A stretch of 15,749 nt of DNA. Source: Clostridiales bacterium. GTDB taxonomy: Bacteria; Bacillota; Clostridia; Christensenellales; JAISNN01. Below the pieces are notes generated by a model, which did no database searches, was not told the DNA's origin, and saw only the letters and a program-made list of their open reading frames with translations. Made by a program: the position numbers and the translations under genes. Positions 1 to 7,771 of this stretch are shown here, piece by piece. Numbering within the stretch: the stretch's first letter is position 1; the number at the start of each line of letters is the position of its first letter. The DNA is taken from positions 1 to 15,749 of the forward strand of contig JAISQX010000121.1 in the NCBI GenBank assembly GCA_031273965.1, written 5' to 3'.

Positions 1-456
1 ATCGACGAGAACGATATTCGGATTCGACTTGAAGTATGCGTAATCGTCAAAAGACCCGTCCGAATGGTACAAAACCGCCGAGGAGCTTGTCGGAGCGTCC
101 GTCGCCGCAATCGTCGGAACGATAATCACGGGTTTTTGGCTGTTCGCAACGCATTTAGCCGTGTCTATGGCTTTTCCGCCGCCCAAACCTACAATGCACT
201 CGCAATCCTGAGCCTTTGCCGCGTCCGCTAACCTTGCGACCTCTTCACGCGAACATTCGCCGCCGAAATTTCCGTAACAAAGCTGTACGCCGTAAGTCTT
301 TTCGGTATACTTGAGCTTCTCGGAAACTCGCGCGATATCGTCCTTATGCCCTATCACAAGCGCGGTCTTACCGAATAATTTTATGTAGTTTCCGAGATTG
401 TTCAGTTCTCCCTCGCCCTGAACGAATTTTGAAGGGGAAATAAAAGCTTTTCTCAT
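1..456 (-). CDS. gldA: Glycerol dehydrogenase, N-terminal part (runs off left edge)
   Basis: The first 152 codons of an iron-containing/GldA-type alcohol dehydrogenase are visible. The reading frame is still open at base 1. Family members oxidise glycerol to dihydroxyacetone with NAD+, using a bound zinc ion. The NAD-binding glycine motif GLGGGK lies at residues 90-95 and is followed by AIDTAK. Further on, PTIAATDAP and the SNPNIVLVD stretch match the GldA pattern. The zinc ligands lie further C-terminal, outside the window, so catalytic integrity cannot be judged. The ATG at 456 is preceded by a clear AGGAG with good spacing. A promoter lies about 60 bp upstream. The gene is divergent from the oxidoreductase at 939. 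A related polyol or sn-glycerol-1-phosphate dehydrogenase is possible, but the motifs favour GldA. Confidence 0.88.
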   Translation of the reverse strand, partial: MRKAFISPSKFVQGEGELNNLGNYIKLFGKTALVIGHKDDIARVSEKLKYTEKTYGVQLCYGNFGGECSREEVARLADAAKAQDCECIVGLGGGKAIDTAKCVANSQKPVIIVPTIAATDAPTSSSAVLYHSDGSFDDYAYFKSNPNIVLVD

Positions 457-513
457 TTTTTACTCCTTTTAAAATATTATACGCGTCTTTATCCCGCGAC
501 GCGAGTCTATAAT

Positions 514-542
514 ATTTTACCACAAAATTTTCCTTATATCAA
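514..542 (-). promoter_or_regulatory. Promoter of the glycerol dehydrogenase gene
   Basis: Read on the minus strand, TTGATA (plus 537-542) is separated by 17 bp from TAAAAT (514-519). This gives a start of transcription roughly 50 bp before the ATG at 456. A second TATAAT-like hexamer near 474-479 lacks an obvious partner. The call rests on consensus matching only. Confidence 0.55.
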
Positions 543-728
543 TATGTTTTTAAAAATTAGTTAGTTTTTTTTCCAAATAGTTCTTTCCGCGCGCCGCCTT
601 TCTTGTCAACCGGAAATTTTTCGTTCAAGGTTTTTTTAAAGCGCGCCGAAATTATGTCCATCCGCGCCGATAAACAATTAGGATTGTATTCTCCGCGCGC
701 TGAAAAGTAAATTTTTTTAACCAATCAC

Positions 729-758
729 TTGATATCTTTATCCGCCATGGTGTATAAT
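729..758 (+). promoter_or_regulatory. Promoter of the Gfo/Idh/MocA gene
   Basis: TTGATA at 729-734 and a perfect TATAAT at 753-758 are separated by 18 bp, in an AT-rich surrounding. Transcription would start near 765, leaving an untranslated leader of about 175 nt before the ATG at 939. Confidence 0.6.
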
Positions 759-938
759 AAGAATATACTTAAACAACGCTATTATGACGTTCAAACGACA
801 ATTTACGCCTCAAATACGGGAATAATTAAAATTTTTATCCGTAATTTTTTAAGACGCAATTACGCGATATATCAAATTATATAAAGTATTGCGATTCACT
901 TACGGAAAACAAATATTAGCACGGGAGACGATAGACAT

Positions 939-2228
939 ATGGAATTAGGAGATTTATCAAATCGGCGTACGGACGGACAAAAACGTATAAAAATAGCTAT
1001 TCTCGGCATTGGTAACCGCGGACGGCGGTACGCCTATCAGATAAAGCGGCACGGCGGCGCCGAAATCACCGCTTTGTGCGACAAAAAAACCGCGCTTTTA
1101 CGCGGAGCGTGTCAGACATACGGCGTCGGCGAAGATATGGCGTTCGATTCGGATGAAAAATTTTTTGCGGCGGGTAAGCTTGCCGACGCTTTGATAATAG
1201 CGACGCAAGACCGCGATCACTACGGACACGCCGTAAAGGCGCTGAACTTAGGATATAACCTCCTGTTGGAAAAACCCGTTTCCCCCGTACCGAAAGAATG
1301 CGAGGAAATAGCCTCTCTCGCCCGTGAAAAAAATCTCTCCGTCATTGTCTGCCACGTATTGAGGTATTCGCCTTTTTATCACGCGATAAAGGAAACCGTT
1401 GACTCCGGCATGATAGGAGATATCGTTTCCGTGAACGACACCGAAAATATCGGATATTGGCATTTTTCACACAGTTACGTCCGCGGAAATTGGCGCAACG
1501 AAGCCGAAACCGGTCCGTCTATACTCGCGAAGTGCTGTCACGACTTAGACATAATCCACTATTTTACCGAACAAAAATGCAAAGAGGTTTACAGCAGCGG
1601 CTCGCGTAAGCTTTTCGTTAAAGAAAAAGCCCCCGAAAACGCCGCGGATTATTGTCTCGCGCCCTGCCCGCACCGCAAAACTTGCGCATATGACGTAGAG
1701 AAAATATATTACGGCATAACGCGGTATACCGTTCCAAAAATGTCCGTGCATATAAAGCTAATAACAGGTTTGCCGAATCCAAAGCTAAAAGATTTGAAAG
1801 AATCGCTAAAAACCTCGCCTTACGGACGTTGCGTCTACAAATGCGACAACGACGTCGTAGAGAACCAAAACGTCGCTATGCTTCTCAATAACGGCATAAA
1901 TGCAAATTTGACTATGACCGCGTTCTCAAAAGGCTGTTTTAGACGGCTCTATATCTCCGGAACAAAAGGCGAAATAATAGGCGTGGACGCGCAAAATAAA
2001 TTTCGTATAAACGTTTTCGGCGGACCCTCAAAAACCGTCAAAGTAAGCGGCAGCGGCATATTCGGTCACCTCGGCGGAGATAAGATGCTGATCCATGACT
2101 TTTTAGAATATCTGAACACCGGAAAAACCTCGAAACGCATCTCTTTTATCGACGTTACCTTAGAGAGCCACCGCATAGCCTTCGCAGCGGAGGAGTCAAG
2201 AAAAACGGGGATGACTATCAAACTTTAG
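939..2228 (+). CDS. Gfo/Idh/MocA family NAD(P)-dependent oxidoreductase
   Basis: A 429-residue cytoplasmic dehydrogenase of the glucose-fructose oxidoreductase/inositol dehydrogenase superfamily. The N-terminal Rossmann domain begins around residue 17, with the nucleotide-binding GIGNRG at 23-28. The family EKP motif is at 111-113. The conserved histidine/aspartate site of the second domain is seen as CCHDLD near 199-204. An internal cysteine cluster (C239, C243, C249), followed by C298 and C302, marks a subfamily and could bind a metal; this is an inference. The substrate, probably a sugar, inositol or amino-sugar derivative, cannot be read from sequence. GGGAG lies 11 bp before the ATG. The first 15 residues precede the usual domain start, so initiation could be slightly later. 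The gene appears monocistronic and is convergent with the metallophosphoesterase at 2295. Confidence 0.9.
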   Translation: MELGDLSNRRTDGQKRIKIAILGIGNRGRRYAYQIKRHGGAEITALCDKKTALLRGACQTYGVGEDMAFDSDEKFFAAGKLADALIIATQDRDHYGHAVKALNLGYNLLLEKPVSPVPKECEEIASLAREKNLSVIVCHVLRYSPFYHAIKETVDSGMIGDIVSVNDTENIGYWHFSHSYVRGNWRNEAETGPSILAKCCHDLDIIHYFTEQKCKEVYSSGSRKLFVKEKAPENAADYCLAPCPHRKTCAYDVEKIYYGITRYTVPKMSVHIKLITGLPNPKLKDLKESLKTSPYGRCVYKCDNDVVENQNVAMLLNNGINANLTMTAFSKGCFRRLYISGTKGEIIGVDAQNKFRINVFGGPSKTVKVSGSGIFGHLGGDKMLIHDFLEYLNTGKTSKRISFIDVTLESHRIAFAAEESRKTGMTIKL

Positions 2229-2232
2229 ATTA

Positions 2233-2257
2233 GGCGGACTTTTCTTTTTCGTCCGTC
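2233..2257 (+). terminator. Possible weak terminator hairpin
   Basis: GGCGGAC (2233-2239) can pair with GTCCGTC (2251-2257) through seven base pairs including one G-U, just after the stop codon at 2228. The T-rich stretch lies in the loop and there is no T-run after the stem, so this is a poor intrinsic terminator. It does sit where one is expected between convergent genes. Confidence 0.3.
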
Positions 2258-2294
2258 GGGTTATCGATTTACGATCAATACCAATAGTTGGATT

Positions 2295-3389
2295 CTATTC
2301 CAATACCCCATAATCGATAAGCCTTAGCCCGAAGACGTCAAAGCCGCCGTCGTTTTTTACGGTGATTACGGTGCCTCCCCTTTGCGAATGCTTCTTTTGA
2401 ATCCCCGGATACGCGAGATAGTCTATGCTCATGCCTGCCGTGATACGAATATATCTGTCTCCGAAGCCCCCGTTATAATCAACTGAAAAATTATTTAAAT
2501 GGTCGTGTCCGGTAAAAATTCCATGCGTGCTGCCCGTCTTTAGCATTATTTTAAATACGTCGGCGCCGCCTTCTCCGAAATAAACGTTGCCTTTTTTTTC
2601 TGCGGCGACACCGAACCGATATTTGACGTTTAAGGTATCTTTTTTGCCGTTTTCGCTATATTCTTGCCACGCGTTCTTTTGTTCTTTTAGCGGAATATGA
2701 AAAAATGCAAGCGATTTTAATAATTCCTCGGCTCCCCGTCCGCGGTTTATCGCGTTCAGACGGATTATTTCCGATTCATACCACTCCATTTGATTCTTAT
2801 GGATATTATCATAATTGCGTAAGCCCCAACCCGCGTACGATTGTGAGTCAAATATAAATACGGCTTGCGTTATTATACCGCAGGAATTTTGTATAGCGAT
2901 TATTTGATTTCCGTAACCGTCAATGTTTTCGGGCCCTCTTTTGTACAGACAATATTTCAAGTTCTTATCCGAATAAATTTCCGACAGCTCCGCTTTAGAG
3001 CCAAGGCTCATACGCTCAGCGTCATGGTTACCGAAGGATATTGTCCAATATACGCCCAAGCGTTCCATAATCTCGGCGAAATATCGCGTCGCCCTCAAAT
3101 TATCGATTGTGCCGGACTGAAACAATATAGGATACACCATGTCGCCGGTTACTATTATTAGATCCGGCTTTGTATAACGGGTCAGATTCGCGATTGCCTC
3201 CGTTGCCAGAGCGTCTTTTTTTCTAGACAAAAAGCCGCCGCCTATATGCACGTCGGTCAACTGCAAAATTTTAAATTCTCCGTCGGAGACAAAAGTATAA
3301 TACCCCGTTTCATTGTCCGTCTTCGGAATAATTATATTATCTTTTTTCACCGCTTGTACTCTTTTTAGCAATTTCATGTATTTCGTCAT
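2295..3389 (-). CDS. Calcineurin-like metallophosphoesterase
   Basis: A 364-residue protein with the complete set of motifs of the two-metal calcineurin-like phosphoesterase fold. These are DVH at 46-48, GDM at 82-84, GNHD at 120-123, a histidine in FFHIPL (H231) and GHDH at 294-297. Together they supply the metal ligands and the catalytic histidine. Such enzymes cleave phosphomono- or diesters, and the substrate here is unknown. No signal peptide or membrane segment is evident, so it is probably cytoplasmic. It follows the P-type ATPase gene on the same strand, with 10 bp between that stop and this ATG and only a weak GGA as ribosome binding site. That suggests translational coupling. A second ATG at codon 5 is an equally plausible start. 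Confidence 0.88.
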   Translation of the reverse strand: MTKYMKLLKRVQAVKKDNIIIPKTDNETGYYTFVSDGEFKILQLTDVHIGGGFLSRKKDALATEAIANLTRYTKPDLIIVTGDMVYPILFQSGTIDNLRATRYFAEIMERLGVYWTISFGNHDAERMSLGSKAELSEIYSDKNLKYCLYKRGPENIDGYGNQIIAIQNSCGIITQAVFIFDSQSYAGWGLRNYDNIHKNQMEWYESEIIRLNAINRGRGAEELLKSLAFFHIPLKEQKNAWQEYSENGKKDTLNVKYRFGVAAEKKGNVYFGEGGADVFKIMLKTGSTHGIFTGHDHLNNFSVDYNGGFGDRYIRITAGMSIDYLAYPGIQKKHSQRGGTVITVKNDGGFDVFGLRLIDYGVLE

Positions 3390-3399
3390 AAATAATCCG

Positions 3400-5835
3400 T
3401 CAATAACCGCCGGGCTTTTTCTTGCCGTTTTTATTTTTTATAGTTAGCGTAACAAATAATTTTCTAAAAAGCAGATTTGACGCCGCCGTTAAGCAGCTGC
3501 ACAAGACAATTAATGCGAAATCAGCCGTTTTAGGAAAATCGATATTCAAAAACGTTCCCTGCAAAAAAGTTTTGTCCACATAAACGGCTACCACCGAAAG
3601 GATAATCATAGCCGCCACGGATACGAAACTAAGCTTGCCTAAGGGCGACGCCGATAAAAACAGACATATAAAACTTGTCATTGCAAACGTGATCGCCGCT
3701 ATGGACGAGGCATATTGCGCGTCGTCCCCGCGAACGGCGGAGGTTATGAGAACCGCAGACACGCCTACTATCAATGATAACGCCGACGGAACGCCGTATT
3801 TCAAAACGCTTTCATAAACGGAACTCGTTACCTTTCCCTTAACCCGCTCGAGGGCGATAACGTAAGCGGGAATGCCTAAGACAAAGACCTCCATCATTAT
3901 CATTTTTTTTGAATCAAACGGATAAACTATACCGTGATCGACAAACGTCAAAATCGCAAAAAGCAGAGTCATAAACATGACGAAAAGATTTTTCATGATA
4001 AATAATGACGAAACCTTTTGAATATTGCCGATCGCGCGCCGCCCTTCGCCGACTATAGCCGGAATATTTTTAAATTCGGAATCCATAAGCACTATTCTCG
4101 ATATATTGCGCGCGGCGTCGCTCGCCGTCGCAAAGGAAATTGAGCAATCGGCTTGCTTTAACGCCTGAATATCATTGACGCCGTCGCCGACCATACATAC
4201 TACTCGTCCTTGTTTTTTCAATGTATTCACGATATGAGCTTTTTGTTCGGGAGACGTTCGCCCGAATACGACGTTGTCATTTAAGCTCTTTTCCAGCGCA
4301 CAATCATCCATACCGTTGCAATTCACGCCTTTTTCCGCCCCTTTAAGTCCGGCTTTTTTTACTATTTCGGCAACGGTGTGCGGGTCGTCGCCGGAGATGA
4401 CCTTGATATCTACGCCGTTGTCTTCAAACCAGGCAAACGTTTCCGCTATCTCGCCACGCAACTCGTCCTCTATAGACAAAGCCATAATGGGAATCACGTT
4501 TTTTCCGGAAAAGCTTTCGGACTCGTCCACTACCCTTCCGAGAAGCACGGTACGGCGGCATTTTTTAGAATTTTCATAGGCAAAGGCTGTGACGTCCGCT
4601 CTGTCGGTTAAAAAATCCGGCGCGCCCAAAATATACGTATATCCATTCTCTATTTTTGCCGCGCTGAACTTTTTGTCCGAATCAAAGGGTATGACCTTGC
4701 CATGCGGCAATATCCTTCCGTTTTTAAATCTGCTTTTTATCGCGCGCGCCGTAGCGTTATTGCCTCCTCCCGATATTATAAGAGTAGTCAGAATATTCTC
4801 CGCGCTAAAATCCGTCAAGGCGTCCTTGCCGTCCGTCATATCCGAGAAGACCTTTATATCCACCACTTCAAGATTGCCGTCCGTTATCGTTCCCGTCTTG
4901 TCAAAAAGCAAAACATCAGTCGCCGCTAACATTTCTACGGCGTATAAGTCCTTTAAAAGCGTTTGCTTTTTTGACAGTTTTATGACCGATGCGGCGAACG
5001 CCATGCTTGTCAACAAAAACATGCCTACAGGTATCATTCCGAGTACCGAGCTGGAAGCCATAATCAGCGCGCGGTTGAGCGGTCCGTTGTAAAAATTCGA
5101 TATGAAAAGCAAAATAGCAAGCGGTATCAAGCCTATGGATATCAGTTTTATTATTTTGTCCAACGCATTGAATATTTTGGACTGCGGCTTTGAAACGTCT
5201 TTCAAAATTTCCGCGGCTCCGTTGATATAACATTCCGCTCCGATTTTGTCCGCCCTGACCAAAGCCTGTCCCGCCTTGACGTAGCTACCCGCAAGCACGG
5301 TCGCGTTAACCGTTTTTTTGACCGAGCAGGACTCTCCCGTCAGAATAGATTCGTCCACCTCCAAATGCCCGTCACAAACGACGCCGTCGACGGGTATTTG
5401 CCCTCCCGCTCTCAAAATAAATAAATCGTCTAATAAAATGTCGCCGCTCCCCGTCGTGACATATTCCCCGTCGCGCAAAACGTCGTAAAAATTACTCGTA
5501 ACGAGCGTCAGGCGCTCAACCACTCTTTTTGCCTTGACCTCTTGAAAAATACCGATGCCGATGTTTATAAACAATATAAACGACGAAACGGCATAATCCC
5601 ACGCGCCTATAGCTATAAGAAGTATGATTAACGATAATGTGACTATATTGCAAAAATTCGTAATATTCCCAACTACAATTTTTAAGTACGACTTAGAGCG
5701 GACCGACGTATTTACATTTCTCAATCCCTGCTCTTGCCTGCTCTTTGCCTGTTCCAAGGTCAATCCTGTTTTTTTATCCGGAAAATAGCGCTCCGTTTGA
5801 ACCGTTTGATTTTTTTCTCTTTTATCCCGCTTCAT
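3400..5835 (-). CDS. P-type cation-transporting ATPase, CtpE-like
   Basis: An 811-residue integral membrane pump that couples ATP hydrolysis to cation transport. Two membrane helices lie at about residues 52-98. The actuator domain follows, with TGES at 166-169. The phosphorylation motif DKTGT is at 312-316 (phospho-aspartate D312). The nucleotide-binding motif LGAPD is near 403, SGDDP near 481, and the hinge GDGVNDIQALK at 550-560. A C-terminal membrane domain carries the GIPAYVIALE segment typical of the CtpE group, whose mycobacterial member is reported as a calcium importer. No heavy-metal-binding domain or CPC motif is present, so a copper or zinc pump is unlikely. In helix M4 the usual PEGL-type motif reads PVGM (269-272), removing the expected glutamate ligand. 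The ATG at 5835 has AAGGAAG just upstream. It is co-directional with the metallophosphoesterase. The transported ion is uncertain. Confidence 0.9.
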   Translation of the reverse strand: MKRDKREKNQTVQTERYFPDKKTGLTLEQAKSRQEQGLRNVNTSVRSKSYLKIVVGNITNFCNIVTLSLIILLIAIGAWDYAVSSFILFINIGIGIFQEVKAKRVVERLTLVTSNFYDVLRDGEYVTTGSGDILLDDLFILRAGGQIPVDGVVCDGHLEVDESILTGESCSVKKTVNATVLAGSYVKAGQALVRADKIGAECYINGAAEILKDVSKPQSKIFNALDKIIKLISIGLIPLAILLFISNFYNGPLNRALIMASSSVLGMIPVGMFLLTSMAFAASVIKLSKKQTLLKDLYAVEMLAATDVLLFDKTGTITDGNLEVVDIKVFSDMTDGKDALTDFSAENILTTLIISGGGNNATARAIKSRFKNGRILPHGKVIPFDSDKKFSAAKIENGYTYILGAPDFLTDRADVTAFAYENSKKCRRTVLLGRVVDESESFSGKNVIPIMALSIEDELRGEIAETFAWFEDNGVDIKVISGDDPHTVAEIVKKAGLKGAEKGVNCNGMDDCALEKSLNDNVVFGRTSPEQKAHIVNTLKKQGRVVCMVGDGVNDIQALKQADCSISFATASDAARNISRIVLMDSEFKNIPAIVGEGRRAIGNIQKVSSLFIMKNLFVMFMTLLFAILTFVDHGIVYPFDSKKMIMMEVFVLGIPAYVIALERVKGKVTSSVYESVLKYGVPSALSLIVGVSAVLITSAVRGDDAQYASSIAAITFAMTSFICLFLSASPLGKLSFVSVAAMIILSVVAVYVDKTFLQGTFLNIDFPKTADFALIVLCSCLTAASNLLFRKLFVTLTIKNKNGKKKPGGY

Positions 5836-6173
5836 GTCTTCTTCCTTATTTTGTGAACTCGCTTGTCTTAACTATCAGAGTCCATACCCGAAACCCGTAT
5901 TAGGTATAATAATATTTTAACATTTTCTTTTATAAACGCCCTTAGTTTTATTGTAAATTTTGTGTAATTTTTTTTTATCGGTCTGTGTTTTGAGAAAAAA
6001 ATGCGTCGGTTCTCCAAAAATGAATATATTTTCATGTAAAACGGCAAAAATAATATCGCCGTACAGAATAAAAAAGCCCGCTTAACATGATTGTAAAGCG
6101 AGCTTGATTTTTTTGTTATCAAAGAAAGAGCGCCGAAACGCGACTCGAAAAAACCGGGTAGTCGGCTTAATTC
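5836..6173. other. Intergenic region upstream of the ATPase gene
   Basis: A 338-bp gap between the ATPase start and the end of the OadA-type gene. It contains the terminator at 6068-6106 and long A/T runs. Around 5905-5925 on the minus strand there are TAAAAT- and TATTAT-like hexamers. One carries a TGT extension that could serve as an ATPase promoter, but no good -35 box is present. An 84-codon frame (5868-6122) is AT-driven and starts inside the terminator, so it is not called. Confidence 0.5.
6068..6106 (-). terminator. Intrinsic terminator of the OadA-type gene
   Basis: Read on the minus strand, AAGCTCGCTT (plus 6096-6105) pairs with AAGCGGGCTT (plus 6074-6083) over ten positions with one G-U. 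The loop is 12 nt, and a T-rich tail follows. The oadA-like stop codon is about 70 bp upstream. On the plus strand the same stem has a mismatch, though T-rich sequence follows there as well. The minus direction fits the gene order. Confidence 0.75.
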
Positions 6174-7574
6174 TTATACGGGATGTATCAAATTCTTTTT
6201 ATCTCCGAGAATATTATCCGCGCCGTATTTTTTTGCCTGTCTATATTTGAAATAATTGAGCGCGACTTGGGGGAACAACGCATACGAAAGCACATCTTCC
6301 TCCTGTTCATAATATTCTCTGATTTCCTCTTTGTATTTTTCATATTCGGGCTTGATAGCGTCGGCGGGACGATAATCTATACGCTTTTCGTCGCCGAGGA
6401 TTTTCTTTACCGTCGCGGGATCCGGCTCCGCCGGCAATCTGCCGTACTCGCCCTTTATGAGTCCGCGCGTTTCCTTCGTGACCATTTTGTATCTTTCACC
6501 CATAATCACGTTCAATACCGCCTGCGTTCCGACTATCTGGCTTGTGGGCGTTACAAGCGGCGGATAGCCCAAATCCTTTCTGACTCTGGGCACTTCCTCC
6601 AATACCTGCAAATATTTATCGGACGCGTTTTGTTCCTTTAATTGGCTTATGAGATTGCTCAACATTCCCCCCGGAACCTGATATATGAGAGCGTTAACGT
6701 CAACTTGCAAGACCTTTTCGTTCAAAAATCCGTCTTTTTTTAGCTTATCCGCCACCTTGCGAAAATGCACGGCTATTTCGCTTAATAACTCCAGACTGAG
6801 ACCCGTATCGTAAGGCGTACCCTTTAGAGTGGCGACAAGCGGCTCCGTCGCCGGCTGGCTTGTGCCGTTGCCGAGAGGAGAAAGAGCCGTGTCGACAATA
6901 TCCACGCCCGCTTCTATCGCCTTCAGATACGTCATATCGCCCGTTCCGGAGGTGTTGTGCGTGTGCAGATGAATGGGAACTTTGATTTTTGCTTTCATCC
7001 CCTTAACCAACTCGTATGCCTCGTACGGCAGGAGCAAATTCGCCATGTCTTTTATGGCAATGACGTCCGCGCCCATTTTTTCAAGCTCGGCGGCAAGGTT
7101 TATAAAATACTCGCGCGTATGCACCGGGCTTGTGGTATAGCTTATACAGGCTTCGGTTATGCCGCCGTATTTTTTGCACGCCTGCATAGCTCTCTGCATA
7201 TTCCTGGTGTCATTGAGAGCGTCGAATATCCTTATGATGTTTATTCCGTTTTTTATGCTCATTTCGACAAACTTATCCACGACGTCGTCGGCGTAATGCT
7301 TGTATCCCAAAATATTTTGCCCTCTGAGCAACATCTGAAATTTTGTATTCGGCATCGCCTTTCTCAAGACTCTCAATCTCTCCCACGGGTCCTCGTTCAA
7401 AAATCTGAGGCAGCTGTCAAACGTAGCTCCGCCCCACATCTCCAACGAGTAATAACCCACCTTGTCAAGCAACGCCGTCGCCGGCAGCATGTCGTCGATA
7501 GACATGCGCGTCGCCGCCTGCGACTGATGAGCGTCTCTCAGTATGGTTTCCGTAATTAATACTTTTTTTGGCAT
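6174..7574 (-). CDS. oadA: Oxaloacetate decarboxylase alpha / 5S-type carboxyltransferase
   Basis: A 466-residue biotin-dependent carboxyltransferase acting on pyruvate/oxaloacetate. It moves a carboxyl group between oxaloacetate and biotin on a separate carrier. The TIM-barrel domain carries RDAHQS at 13-18 (metal ligand D14), EMWGGATFD near 45-53, RGQN near 84-87 and the IKDMA lysine K175, which is carbamylated in this family. The ligands H204 and H206 lie in HLHTH. The protein stops after the post-barrel domain with no biotinyl domain or Pro/Ala linker. It is therefore a stand-alone subunit like 5S of transcarboxylase, unlike classical OadA of about 590 residues. The ATG at 7574 has AAGGAG directly upstream. 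An in-frame ATG at 7634 lies in a hairpin without a ribosome binding site. The gene has its own promoter and terminator. Its partners are probably the carrier at 9600 and the beta subunit at 8252. Confidence 0.92.
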   Translation of the reverse strand: MPKKVLITETILRDAHQSQAATRMSIDDMLPATALLDKVGYYSLEMWGGATFDSCLRFLNEDPWERLRVLRKAMPNTKFQMLLRGQNILGYKHYADDVVDKFVEMSIKNGINIIRIFDALNDTRNMQRAMQACKKYGGITEACISYTTSPVHTREYFINLAAELEKMGADVIAIKDMANLLLPYEAYELVKGMKAKIKVPIHLHTHNTSGTGDMTYLKAIEAGVDIVDTALSPLGNGTSQPATEPLVATLKGTPYDTGLSLELLSEIAVHFRKVADKLKKDGFLNEKVLQVDVNALIYQVPGGMLSNLISQLKEQNASDKYLQVLEEVPRVRKDLGYPPLVTPTSQIVGTQAVLNVIMGERYKMVTKETRGLIKGEYGRLPAEPDPATVKKILGDEKRIDYRPADAIKPEYEKYKEEIREYYEQEEDVLSYALFPQVALNYFKYRQAKKYGADNILGDKKNLIHPV

Positions 7575-7737
7575 ATTATATCTCCTTGTTTTTTTTAACT
7601 TGCCGCCCACGGTCGTCCGCGGTGCGTCGCGCAATATCGCGACGCGCCTTTTGCCTCGGTCTTAGCCCGACGCCGAAGCCGCGGCTCTTACAAAAAATTA
7701 AAACGCGTTATAAGCGCGTATCGCTTCTTAGTCAATA
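7575..7737 (-). promoter_or_regulatory. Structured leader of the OadA-type mRNA
   Basis: Between the predicted transcription start near 7736 and the ATG at 7574 the transcript has about 160 untranslated nucleotides. They are far more GC-rich than other intergenic DNA here. A perfect 8-bp hairpin is formed by GCGTCGCG (7624-7631) and CGCGACGC (7638-7645). Further GC-rich complementary segments lie in 7650-7690. No T-run follows the hairpin, so it is not a simple attenuator. No known riboswitch class was recognised. Confidence 0.4.
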
Positions 7738-7742
7738 TTATT

Positions 7743-7771
7743 ATTATACCACTTTTTCTTATCGCTGACAA
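7743..7771 (-). promoter_or_regulatory. Promoter of the OadA-type gene
   Basis: On the minus strand, TTGTCA (plus 7766-7771) and a perfect TATAAT (plus 7743-7748) are exactly 17 bp apart. A TGG triplet directly before the -10 box makes it an extended -10 promoter. This is one of the best promoter matches in the window. It implies that the gene is transcribed separately from the operon that encodes its likely partners. Confidence 0.72.

Larger units (their letters stand above)
457..938. other. Intergenic region between two divergent genes
   Basis: This 482-bp AT-rich gap contains no credible gene. It holds one promoter in each direction (514-542 minus, 729-758 plus). A GC-rich inverted pair also lies between them: AGCGCGC at 640-646 and GCGCGCT at 695-701, about 48 bp apart. 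The plus-strand leader from about 765 to 938 is AT-rich. A 14-codon reading frame at 784 has no ribosome binding site. No known riboswitch was recognised. Confidence 0.6.

Noticed and set aside
640..701. AGCGCGC...GCGCGCT inverted pair as a regulatory stem-loop
   Set aside because: The arms are only 7 bp and 48 bp apart, with low-complexity alternating GC, so chance pairing is likely in this CG-rich genome.
784..825. 14-codon open frame in the leader of the Gfo/Idh/MocA gene
   Set aside because: No ribosome binding site and no leader-peptide character such as repeated codons or a following attenuator.
5868..6122. 84-codon minus-strand reading frame
   Set aside because: It starts inside the terminator of the OadA-type gene, has no ribosome binding site and consists mostly of AT-driven Lys/Ile/Phe codons. 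No domain was recognised.
7575..7634. Twenty-residue N-terminal extension of the OadA-type protein
   Set aside because: The upstream ATG at 7634 lies in a GC-rich hairpin with no ribosome binding site, while the ATG at 7574 has AAGGAG and gives the family's normal N-terminus.
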